From contig CM066917.1 of assembly GCA_033964015.1 (NCBI GenBank), positions 26,071,951-26,135,950 of the forward strand: a stretch of DNA of 64,000 nt. Reading direction: 5' to 3'. Below, one piece after another: positions 33,218 through 45,200 of the stretch (the stretch's first letter is position 1; every line of letters begins with the position of its first letter). A program made the translations under genes and the position numbers. Below the pieces are notes generated by a model. It ran no database searches, had not been told where the DNA came from, and worked only from the letters and a program-made list of their open reading frames with translations. This DNA comes from Scolanthus callimorphus (lineage: Eukaryota; Cnidaria; Anthozoa; Actiniaria; Edwardsiidae).

Positions 33218-34289
33218 AGTCCTCCCCCGCCCATTCCCCCGCGGGCCCTTTGATGGGGCGACCTTGGCGTATTTACTTTTTGTACATGAACAAAAGATCA
33301 TGCTTGACATGAATAAGTAATATACTGTTATATCTTTCGATCAGCAGATCATGGCCTTGGCATTGGAGATTTGGAGCTGCGGGACCTTACCCTTGGGAAT
33401 ATTAATTCGATAAATTTCGACAGCAATATTAAACAAAACACGAAAAAGCAATCATATTGTCTAAATAAGTGTTTGGTTTTTCTACACGATGAGTCACGAA
33501 TCACGTGCGAAGAAATCGCACAAAAATCACGTTCACGCAGACATATCACGAATAGAATCATTTGCATTTTTATCTCAGGAAAAAACTCCCTCATTCATAA
33601 CGCCATAAAAGGCAAAATAAAAGACAGACCATGCATCAATTCCTTTTCACAAATTTTTCAACTGAAAAGACCTGAAACACGGTTGCCACTGGCAAAACGC
33701 TTCATATTGAAGATTTTTGTGGTCACCAACACACCCCTGCTTGACTATTTCTGTTCCGGTTTCAGTCGTAATCTCTGTAAGACATTGCACGCTTGATCTT
33801 GCTTGGTCGTCTCATTCATTTTCCGCGAAATACACGTCGCTTGTAGTGACGCAAATGTCGGGACTTTCCCTTGACAGTTTGTTCCGCTTTTACTTACTAG
33901 GGGAGGGGTGTGTATTTGTTTCTAAGCCGAATTTCTTATGCAAAGCTCAAGGTGAAATATTAAGTGAAACTCGCAGTATTAGTAAAAGATTGTTATCTTT
34001 GTGTCATTTCTGTAGTAAGACAATTTTTTTATGACGATAAATATATTTTGTTTCACTTTAAAATCTGTACTAAAGTACCCTCCCCTCCCAGATTGAGAGA
34101 TCTTTCTACAAGTCACGTGCTTGAAATGTACTTAGCAAACAGAAAGCTCAGCAGATTCGGTCTTCTGATTCAAACCTCGAACCTAAAAGGAGTGTGTGGG
34201 AGTTTTGGCGCTAAAACTTTCCTTGTATTCATTCAAAGAACATCGCAACTGCTACAAAACAATACAGAAAGATAGAGAAACCATCCAAG

Positions 34290-36360
34290 ATGAGGGATGA
34301 GGACTATGAGTTGGATCACGTTGGAATGTAAGTGATTTTTCCAAGTTTTTACGCTCGGGTTCTTGTGACTGCTTTTTAAAAAGAACTCAATCAAGTCTCG
34401 TGACTTTTGCCGGTGTTTTGTAAGCTGTAAAAATCTAACTAAACTTGATAAAATTCAATGGAAGTCACAGAAAATGTTTAAGTAGAGAAATCAGTGTGCT
34501 TAGTAGCAGAATATTGTCAGAATTCTTCCTTGAAGCGAGTTCATAGTTGCATTTCTTCGACGTGGATGGTGCAACAGTTCAAAGAATGAAGCGAAGGTCA
34601 CGCTTCGAAGCACGAGAGTTAGCTTCGCTATTAATTCTCGATAATCATTAGGAAAACAAGTTAAGTATTTATCTTTATCGCCCAGTAAGGACAGAAAGAG
34701 TTTGATGTGCACATTTCTATTTAAAGCGTTTTTGGGAACAGAATCGTTTTAGTTCTCTGCAGTCTGCAAGCAACGCGGTGTTTTTCGTGACGTGTTGTGG
34801 CAACGTTGCATGAACGTCGCCAAAAACCTTCCTCTACATATGGAGTTTTAACATGGTCGCTTTTAAATAAACCCAATTTATTTATTTCCTCACTCAGAAT
34901 AAATATTAAGCTGTGTTTCATTTTGTTTTTGCAGAGATGCTATGATGCGAAACCCGAAAATCCAACTTTGTTTGGAAAATGTATTGCAGAGCGCCCGGGA
35001 ATCCGGCGACCTGGTGACGGGAGCACACAGTGCAGCAGAACAGTTAGAAATGTAAGCAGGAAAAACACATTATATTTATTGCTTGAAATATTTATCATAG
35101 CTCAGATTTAGTCGATCTGCTTCATGCTTCCAACGAAACACACTGAGTAATCAAAATGGCAAAATATTCTGTAAAATGTATGCCCCCTCCCTACCCATGT
35201 CGAAGGGAAATGTAGGTTACATTAAGTTTTATAAAATTTAGAAACAGTATTATTCTGAAGTTCAAAAGTTCCAGAATGGTTATGTTTAAATTCACAAAAA
35301 AGTATTTTACCAATTTGTTGAGTGCCACAAGATTTTGAGTGATACAGCTTCTTGGAAGATGTGTGATTGGATAGGCAGAACAAAGCATCACATTGTTTCC
35401 TCATTCTATTGAGGGTATCAATCCAATGGGCTTAGATCTTACGAGAGTTGTATTGTGACTCAGATTTTGAAGCCTCTCTCCCACATACTTTCTTTCATTT
35501 ACTCTATTTTCCCATATTGACACTTTTTCCCATACATTTTCTATATTCCTCAGCCCAATGAAAGAGAATCTGAAGTTTTTGGACAAACTTAAGTTGACAG
35601 GTATTTGTAGTGTTTATTAGAATACAATATACTAATGTATTTTGTTTTCATTTTACAGCAATCCAGACGAAGTCATCCTGTGTGTCCTAGTAGAGAACTC
35701 CCATGCAGACCCTGGTATCCAGGTCCATTGCCGACTGCTAGAGGCATTCTGTTGGGAGTACCCCATTCCTGTTATGAAGGTCAGCAGCAGCAGAAAGCTA
35801 AAAAGAGTGGCAGGATACACAGAAGAGTTCTTAGAACCAATCCACTGCATTCTTGTTAAGGTGAGGGTTTGTTTACTCTGCACCCTCAGTCTCGTACACA
35901 GATGGCTTTCTGGGTTTTTTTGGGTATGCAATTGTTTGTGGGATAGTTTTTACAAAGACCCAGACCCTGTGGCTCCAAAACAATTTTCATAGAGAAATCA
36001 ATTGGAAAAATCACCGGAAGAAATGCAAAAAATAACATCTGGGTAAGAGACTGAAAATTATGCCAAATTCTTATGGCACTGTTGATAAACAGTGATAATG
36101 ACCATACCTGAAAATTCAATACTGCAATACTGTGTTGCAGGTATTTGCTCTAGTTAGGAAAAGGTGATTTTATGAGCTTGGGCCAATTTAAAGTAGCTAA
36201 TCTGGTTAACAAATCTGGTCTTTTAAATTGGTAGGAATTATGGCACTAAAGTTTGCTCTGATTTTTTTGTTTTCAGAGTACTCTTGAACCAAGCACAGCT
36301 TTAGAGTCTGTGCTGAAGTTTTGCCACCACTGCCCTGCCCCACTTTTGAGACTTACATAA
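34290..36360 (+). CDS. Gadd45-like stress-response protein (4 exons)
   Basis: Exons 34290-34327, 34935-35051, 35659-35860 and 36277-36360 join in phase to 146 residues, near the 160 usual for vertebrate Gadd45. The family has the L7Ae/L30e fold. In animals it links stress to MAP3K4-p38 signalling, PCNA, CDK1-cyclin B and DNA demethylation, mainly in the nucleus. Supporting segments are AAEQLEI, then INPDEVILCVLVENSHADPG (NPDxVxLCVLA is the family hallmark), IQVHCRLLEAFCWEYPIPV and VSSSRKLKRVAGY. The four-exon structure matches vertebrate GADD45. The acidic loop after LCVLVEN is shorter than in human paralogues. The start at 34290 begins MRDEDYELDHVG and is followed by a good donor. There is one gene here, so no alpha/beta/gamma assignment is possible. 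Confidence 0.87.
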
Positions 36361-37479
36361 GCTGGAACAGCACAAGAAAAGGACTGAAGAAATGTGTGGA
36401 TCACATTCCTACAGCAATCGAGAGTTCTTCATTGCTATGTACACTGTACTACACTGGGACATTGTTGTGTTACATGGTTATAGAATTAATTTATTCTTTT
36501 CCTCGTCAGAATGAGGAAAAAGAGGAAAAAACAAAAGAGAAGAAAAAACGAAAAAGTGAAAAACAAAAAGAAAAGCAAAAAGTGGAAAACGAAACACAAA
36601 ATGTCAAAATATTTATTTATAAAATGAAAAAAATGTGAACTTAAAGGTTGCAGTTTATCTATATATAGGGACTTAACTGAATTAAGGGTGCACTGTAAAC
36701 CCTGTTTTAAAAAAATGACAAAACAAAGAAAAAAGTTAACACTGCATCTGCCTGCATCACATTGTAAATTAAATTAGAGAAATATAGAAAGAATATTAGC
36801 GTGGTAATACGTGACTAGTTTCATTCAATGAATGAAAGGCTGATTAAAGTAGAACAGAGATTATGTTATAGGCTATCATATAGCCACATAGTTCACAAGT
36901 TATCTGAATACATATACTTCTGTGGATTGTTATCTATAACATGAAGTATAAAAAAAATATCATAAAAACATGCACATTGATTGTGCAGTTAGCCCAAGTG
37001 GCACTCAGGTTTATGTAAGAAAAAGAAAAAAAGTACACATAAAAAAATAAAAATTGTAGAAAAATACCATTTGCCTTTGTTTGCTTAGTATATTGCTCCA
37101 ACTTTAGAATGTTGTAATTCCAGGAAAAATCCCAATCCTACCCACAGAAGGGATTGTTGGGAAGATAATATCTGAAACCCTCAATGAGAGGGGTATGGAC
37201 AATTTCTGGAATCACCCGATCTTCATCCCTGTTTCTGGGTAATTCTATAAAGCAGAGAACCCCTTTTTTAAGGCTGTGAAAAAGCACAGCATCTCGCCTT
37301 CTTCTGGACATTGAGCCAATCACATCGCACAAAATGACTGATCAATCCATCAAGATGATTGTTCATGGCACAGCACAAAGCGTCGTGACTTTTTCAGTCA
37401 TGACTTTTTTCAGTGCGTGTGCTCCGTTTTCCCAAGACAACTTGGTCTTCATCTTGATCAGCCCCTGGAGGGGGTAGTA
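36361..37479. other. Gadd45 3' flank, no gene seen
   Basis: A-rich sequence with a GAAAAAG-rich block at 36515-36600, probably the 3' UTR and beyond. No palindrome or open frame of note. Confidence 0.45.
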
Positions 37480-37798
37480 TTTAAATATAAATTGATGGGG
37501 TGCTCATCGGGAAATTGATTTTAACCCTAAAAGATAGCAAATTTTGTGTGGTCAACAGTGCATTTTACCTGAGATAGCAGATTGGATATGGAAAAAGTAA
37601 ATTTTAACCTCAGAAATTGTAAACAAAAATAAAATTAGCATCAAGTTGAAACAATTTACTGTTGTCGCTGAATTTCTAGGTCACCTTTGGCACGAGATGC
37701 CCTGTGGGATAGACTCTTTGGACACCCCCAAGAGATAGCAGGTTGGTGAATTTTATCCCCTAAGGGATAGGACGAGCACCCCCATCTATTTTTATGTG
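37480..37798. mobile_element. MITE with CCCTAAAAGATAGCA interior
   Basis: Left AAATTGATGGGGTGCTCATC pairs imperfectly with the inverse of GACGAGCACCCCCATCTATT at the right. The interior repeats CCTAAAAGATAGCAAATTTT and CCTAAGGGATAGGACG. It is related to 21540-21860. Confidence 0.65.
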
Positions 37799-38615
37799 GA
37801 GTCCCATCTCTCTTCCCCTCAGGTTCAGGGGGGGGGGGGGGGGGGGGTCCATAGTTGGGCTCGACACTAACGTTAAAAAATATGAAAGGACACCATGGAT
37901 CTGCTTATCAAAAATATATTTATTGTATATACCCCTAAATGCCTCACTTGATTCCATTATGTTCTGTGAAAAGGACAAACAGGTTTGTTCATACTGGAGT
38001 TAACCAGCAATCCCAAAACTGAAGCCTATTGGCCAACATTAACATTGATTCAGCAAGCATCATAAAATATAACAAATCGTAGGCCTGAGCAAGCTGATTA
38101 TGTTTTTAGAAGTTTTACAAAGAGTTTTATTACCAGTTCTTATTTTCTGGAAATTCCCTCAATAACCTCCATTTGGTTGTTTCTTTGTTACGGTAGCAAT
38201 TTAGGCTTCTTTTTAATTGGAAATTCTTTCTTTCAGGAAAGCTTACATAATTCCAAAATGTCAAAAATCTGATGTTGGACATCTACAACAATTTTGTTTC
38301 CAAAATTATATTATCAATTTACTCTTTAGAGCAGATTTCACAAATTACTTTGCTTTTACATTTTACAACCATTCAAACGAAATGAATCAGTGCAATTTTT
38401 AAGGAACCCTGTTATTACCTTTGCCACTACCCAAGTTTTTTTTTTTTTTCAAAATGTCCCGTTTCTGGTTTGGAATTTAGTTTCAAACAGGCCATCATTA
38501 ATTAGAGCATGCTTAAAGATCCAGCGCTGCTTTCCTTTTCGCGGCAGCCGGGCACACCTTTTGGGTAGCTTCCACTGAGGCGTTGGATCATCGAGCATGT
38601 CATTAGAGATACTTA

Positions 38616-38859
38616 GGGGCTGACCATTTGACTTTTGAGGGGAGGAATGGATGATTTTTTTGCAAGATATATTTTTTACTTCACTAAGATATTGTAGGAT
38701 ATTTATTTCGTGAAATTAGTTGAGGATTATGACAAATATGCTGTGCAGGAAACTTTTTTTTTAATCATCAACCACCACCCACCCCCCCCCCCCCTCCCCT
38801 CAGCCCTTAGAAGTCCCCCCCCCCTCCCCTCAGCCCTTAGAAGTCAAATGGACGACCCC
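38616..38859. mobile_element. MITE R11 with TTA target duplication, copy 1
   Basis: GGGGCTGACCATTTGACTTT at the left; AAGTCAAATGGACGACCCC at the right. TTA flanks both sides, as in PIF/Harbinger elements. The right end CCCCTCCCCTCAGCCCTTAG is duplicated in tandem. The second copy is at 56555-56752. Confidence 0.85.
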
Positions 38860-39268
38860 TTAGCAATAGCTTCCAAGGAAGTGAAACATTTCGAAATCAA
38901 AAAACCTGCTCTCCAATTATTACTCGGTTTTAACTGGCAACAAATCTGAGCTTGCATTTCATATGGTTGATAAGCTGGGATAACCCTAAAGTTCGCCTTC
39001 ATCCTCACAGGCTACTGGCATGGAAAGCAGGGATTTCAGACGAGTGTCGAAAACTAAACGCAAAGTAAATACGCTTAGCCAATCAGAAACGTAACATACA
39101 ACAACCAACCAATCAGGGGACGAAGTAAGTAAATCAAGCCACTGTGTATTGGGTTTTCTTCGCAGTTTCATTGGCTGACTCGAAGACTTTCGCCAACTGA
39201 ACTCTTGAAATCACCGAGATTTTGTTATACTGCCCAGTGAATCATTATTTCCAGACAAAGGTGTTGAT

Positions 39269-42200
39269 TTAGGTTTTCCAGTAATCACTGAGTCGTGCTG
39301 TCTTATTCAGTCTTCCAGCTGCCTTTCCAATGTGTAGGAACTGGTTCTTCTTGATTGTCTGTAGAGCTGCAGAAATATTCCCTGGATAGAAAAACGGAAG
39401 TTTGTTACACATTTTGTTACCAGAGGTTTCTTTCGGGCATTCTTTATTAGCCAGCAAAGTTGTTTGCAAGTCTGGCATTTCACGTGTTAAACGAACTTGC
39501 TAGCCACGACCTAAGCGCAAGATAACCGAGAGAGGTGCGTTCCGTTGCGTTCGTGCTTGCGCTGCGCTTACGTCTAGTATTTCAGGCTAGCAGTTGCATC
39601 GCTATGATTCACCCTTGCGTTGTGCCATTCTCGTACCCAGAACTTGTCATATCGCGAAGAAGGCTCTGGTGACAGCCACAGACACAGGCGCGAGATTTAA
39701 TACAGAGCTGTTAAACGAGAAAGATCTTTCTGCGCGTGCTCCAACGCCCAAAATCAGCCAATCAGCTCAAATGGCTGTCACCAAATCCTCCCCTGTACGG
39801 CGACGAACTGGGGAGCTTTGGGTCATGACGATTGCGTCGAGCCTGCACCCTGCGCTCGAGCCCTGAAGGAGGTGGATCGCTGATTATTGGCAATCCAGGA
39901 GTGGGAGCTATCGATCAGTTCCCCTCGCAATATTTTCTAAATTGGCACATTACAATAAAATCCTACCTGACTGTAGTTCTATATAAACTGCAACTAATAC
40001 AATTCTTGACAAACACCACTTCGGTGGACTTAGCCCACATGCCTACAAAAAAATAAAATAAAAATACCAAGTATTAGTGGCAAATCTGCGGGTACAGAGG
40101 GAAAGGGGTAGGGTGTCAGAGCCAAATAGTCACAAATAGCAACGTTTTAGCCACAAAATAAGACTACCCTGAGGAGGAGCACACAACTCACTAGCCGGCT
40201 CTCCGGTTTTCGGATTTTTCGGGGGATTCCTATGTCGCGGGGCGCGGGGGAGGGGGTACACAGGAATCCCGCGCACCAACAAAAATCAAATATCCGGGGA
40301 AAACCACTGGATAGCCGGCTAGCAGGCTAAACTCACTTGATTCAAGCACTTCTTTGCCTTATCCACCTCATTCCTAAGACAGTAGGTACTAGCTAGATTG
40401 ACAAGGAGCGTTGCCCTTCCCTCACTCAAACAGCTTGGGAAGCTGACCTTCTCACAGCCTGAAGGAGAAATCAGAAAACGTCATTGGCGACATCAGGGAA
40501 AATCCACGATGACAATTAAAAGACAAATAATAACAGAGATATCATCATTAACATCAACAAAATGTTTCCCCATTGCCAGCATCACCATCAACATCATTAT
40601 AATCACTGTTATAATCATTTCAAAAAAAGTTGCTTTGGGAATTAGTCTTTGGTAGTTGAGCGCTATTGTTTGTTGGCCACCCAAGTAAAGATGCGCGCAT
40701 TGTATTCCACTCTTCATCGACCAAAAGCCAAAAGCAACGTTTATTGAAGTAGGTGTATACTTACTGTGCGGTTTCGTATCCTTTTCAGAACCTGAAATGA
40801 TTTAAAATCCTCTGTTAGAGCATGTGCAGAGTCACGGTATGAATAAGCTGAACCATACTTTGAAGAATTCCGCGGAGGACGTGGACCATTTGGGATAAGA
40901 AGACAATTCTCTTACAGCCAATGACGGACTCTCACATAGCCAATGACGGACTCTCACATAGCCAATGACGGACTCTCACATAGCCAATGACGGACTCTCA
41001 CATAGCCAATGACGGACTCTCACATAGCCAATGACGGACTCTCACATAGCCAATGACGGACTCTCACATAGCCAATGACGGACTCTCACATAGCCATTTC
41101 CTTGGCAAAGCGAGTTCTCACGAGCTCGTCCCAAATTGCGATCCAGAGGCAGAGTAATAAAGTGTTCACATGAGGAAGTGGTTGATTTCCCAATATTTTG
41201 CAAAACGCCATTTTCAGAAGCAGTTTTGTGCGAGTCCGTCATACATTCACAATAATATTTTTTTTTATCCCGAATGGTCCCGCTCCTCTGCGGAATTCCT
41301 TGAAGTATGATTGCTGGTCCCAGGCGTTCCTTGTAGGTCGTGGCTAGGGATACTCACAGTGAAGGTGATTAATAATTCATAGGCATAAAAAATAGAACGA
41401 AGCTACATGGCATAACAACCGTGAAGCCTATCAATCACCTCCTTCTGAGTTATCCCTTCTAGCCATTGCCGGATTTCAAGCCGAGAGTGCCTGGAACTCC
41501 ACATAAAGAAGAAGAGCATATTAAACTATACAAAACCCTAAAGTTTGGCGTTGATTGTGTAAATTCCGATCGAGATACAGCTATTCCAAGATGCCGGAAT
41601 TTTGATAAGCTTTGTATGGTTTTCCGGACGCCGCGTCCGGATTTGACACAAATCTTGTAAAATTTTAGACTTTTTTGGCTGTTTCTCGATCACTATTTGC
41701 CTGGTTAATACCAAACTTTCGGATTTTGTACAGTTGAGCATGCCCTTTCTCCCCCTGTTGGCCTTGAGCGGATAATCTATATATGAAAGGATTCGCCCCA
41801 GGCACTCACGGCTTGAAATCCGGCAATGACCTTCCTTGTATGCAGAGAAAAGGTAAACCGCTGGATGTGCGCGGGCGCTCGAGCTCGGTGACGTCACAAC
41901 CTAACCACAGGATACCCGTGCAGAACGATAGGGACTAGGGTATGATTTCAGAACACAAGCGTGGTACTTACCAGTGCTGTTGGTGACTGGTCCTATACTG
42001 ACGTCTATTACATTCTCTGGTGACAAGTGCATTATGGCCTCAGCTATCCTGTTCAGCTTTATAAGTGCCTCTGCAGCATACAGATGACCTAGGAATCTGA
42101 AATTACACAGGATACATCCTAGTACAAAACCCTGAGTTTTGAAAAGCAGTCCGATAGCAACAATATTCTTTTTAAATAATTCAAATATTCAATTTTTCTC

Positions 42201-45200
42201 ACTCGCCCGAGTGCACGAGTCTATGTGCAGAACTAACAAAAGTATCCCTCCAAAGGAATCATCACATCATCTGAATTGGGTGGAAACAAGATGTAAACAC
42301 GGTTAGCCGATTTGGTCTAACTTCTATTGAAATGTACGTACTTTAGGGATCCCACTAGACCAGATTGTGAAAGTAGCTTCTGTGAGTGGATTAGAGCCAT
42401 GACATTGTCTCCTAAACCTAACGACACATACGCACTACATGCCATCATTGCGCACCTACAGATCAAGAAAACAAAGTATGTAAGTCAAATATTCTCAAGT
42501 TTACACAAAAATTAAAATCACTGCACTGTGACTCTAACATCATTGATTTGCTTATGGTTGTGTGTGGGTTATCCTACAAACATTGAAGCTCCCTGTAGCC
42601 CTGTTTAAACAGTAGGGCCTTATTCCGTCAAATTCACATCGTGGAATGGTGTGCCCAGGGAAATTTGATGTTCACGACGAATATTAGATAATCTTATATG
42701 AAGTCTGAAAATCTAATTTCCAAGGGAAAACAATCTCTGGAACAGAAGAGCCACATTTTTTCCCTACAATGTTGAGCAAAACGGGCGCCATTGACTGATA
42801 GTCGCCCGCAAAAGCAGCTACTATCCATACCACGTGATCATTCTCGACCAATGGAAATGGGCCAGAATTTAGTGTTGTACTATAACAGAGCTAGAAATTA
42901 CTGCCGGTCATCCGACATTGTCCGATCAAAACCGCCAAATGTCCAACTAATTTTCAGATATCAGGGCCAATTTTCCAGTAGAGACAACCAAGAAAAAGGT
43001 TTTGATGGACATATGCCCGATCAAGTAAGAAGAATTATTTCCAGCTCTGTATAATAAACAGTATTATTCATTCAACATATTTTCCCGCTTCTGATTGGTT
43101 GAGCGCCACCGGTGAATTCTTGATGTTTAAAAGGCGAGCGACGTGACGTCAGCTGAATTAATTAATTGCTCAATATTATACAATTTCTGAGGAATAACAC
43201 TTGGTGAACAGCTTGTTAGCTAAGTGTTAGAGATAAAGGTTCAGCCAATCAAATAAGGTCAAAGAGCCTTACCCAAATGGCAATTGTAAAAACACAATTT
43301 CTAGGTTTGCAAGGCAATTCATAGTTCCGACCTGTCATTCAAAGCCATAGTTACTGTTGTTATGTCCCACAAACAAACTAGGGTTTTCCTTAAAAAAAAG
43401 TCCAAAAATACTCCGATTCCACTTAGGTTTACCAGAGATATCTTTATCTTCGGATCATCTCAGTTTATACTGTCATAAAAGGCAAAAAAGTGCTCCAAAT
43501 CGGACTGATTTCAGACGTCCTGAAATACTGTTTGTGGGACATGATCAGTCCCCGTGGGAGAATCTTTTCAACTCTGATTGGTATCTCCAGGTAGCATGAA
43601 ATGGCTTCATCATTGTTTGATCGGAACTATGAATAGATTTCAGTACCTCATGTGCGGCAGTTCCTTTAACTTGATAGGTGGGCCAGGTGATGCTGGGATA
43701 CTGCATTCATACTGGCTGGGAGAAAGCCGACTTGAAGGACCATTTTCACTGACACAACAATGGTAAATAACATCAGTGTCAATACAGTTAACGGCGGTGT
43801 CTAATAGCTGGTTTACACGATGCGATTGACCGATTTCTAGTGCCGTAATTTCATTCCGTATCGGCCCGACTCTCAGAAAAATCTGTGACAACGCAACAGA
43901 TAGCCTGCTTACAGGCGCTTGCTGGTATTTTTATCGCAAAAACCTGGTCCTTTCGCTGATTGGGCGCCATCTTGGATATTAACAGATTTTTTCGTGAAGG
44001 TCCCGATTTTAAGTCACAGGTCATATAAATCAAATAAGTCACAGGTCATAAAACAGTGTGCTCGACAAATCACAGAGTGTAAACCCAGCCAAACTAACGA
44101 GCTTGCTAGACTATGTCTTATTTCCACATTTTTGCAGCACAGTGACTATTTTTAATCCATTCTCTTATTGAGTTAATGACCCTGTGACCGATGGGTGTGA
44201 CATTTGTGACTTTAGCAGTGTTCAGGAGCCGCAAGGCTCTTGTCAAAGTGGAATCATGAGATTCATAACCCAGTGCGTATCATCATTACACTGCTGCCAA
44301 ATTTTATCAAAACCACCACCAGAATATGTAAGAATCGGCCCTGATGGGTGTGATAATGTTATATATATTTTTGGGGGTTGACCGAATATGGTAAGGAATG
44401 TCAAAATAATACCATTACTTTGCTTCTCTATGACTACATATCACTTAAATCAGCTTTAGACCAAAGGATGGATCGAAATTCCATGAGATTTAGACAGATT
44501 GACTTCACTAAATTTACCGTTACCACATTAGCATAGACTAATATATATTCTACAAAACCACGGTCATCGGACACAGGGACTTTGAGAGTCACAAGAATAG
44601 CATTTCCTGTACCTTTGTCCTTCTACATCTAGGGTATCATCATCTTTATGCAAGTGGTTGTCAATGTTCCCATCGCGTTGAGTTGCTGTTGACATGTTCT
44701 CTGATGCCTTTAACAACAGGAGAGCATTCTGAAGACAGATTGCCGAGAATTCAAGAGTACAAGCTGGCATAGCTGCTGACTGACCCTGATTGGAACTGAA
44801 ATGAAAAGAAGATCAGATGATATAGCATCTTTCTACAAATCTGTACCATAGGCACCCTGACACATCAACAATACGTTACAAGAATGTACACTTGGAACGC
44901 CCGAGATTTAAGTAACAGGCATAGAGCTAGGAACAAATAAACAAATAAATAAACACACTGAATATGTTGCATTGCCAGTAATTTTAAATATATAATCACT
45001 CTATACGTCTATATCAGTACTTTTCTTACTCAAAGCTTGGTCTCTTCTCCTGTAGGGACGAGATGACTATTTTGCGATGTGGGCCTGAACCAATAACAGA
45101 CTTGACGACGTCACTCTTCTTTATACTCTGGTCGGAGTTTTCCCCAGACTGGTAAAGCAATAAACTGGATTAATAATTGTGTTCATGGAATACTGAACTT

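Noticed and set aside
33371..33796. 141-codon plus-strand frame upstream of the Gadd45-like gene
   Set aside because: No recognisable motif, overlapped by an opposite-strand frame, and rich in Lys/Ile/Asn as expected by chance in AT-rich DNA.
40917..41096. CRISPR-like direct repeats
   Set aside because: Eight 22-bp units are head to tail with no unique spacers, inside a MITE in an animal intron.
43136..43152. Palindromic TGACGTCA (CRE-like) site
   Set aside because: A single site deep in a CNOT10 intron with no promoter context.
43895..44115. Possible MITE between AGCCTGCTTACAGGC and GCTTGCTAGACT
   Set aside because: The ends pair over only a few bases and no second copy was found.
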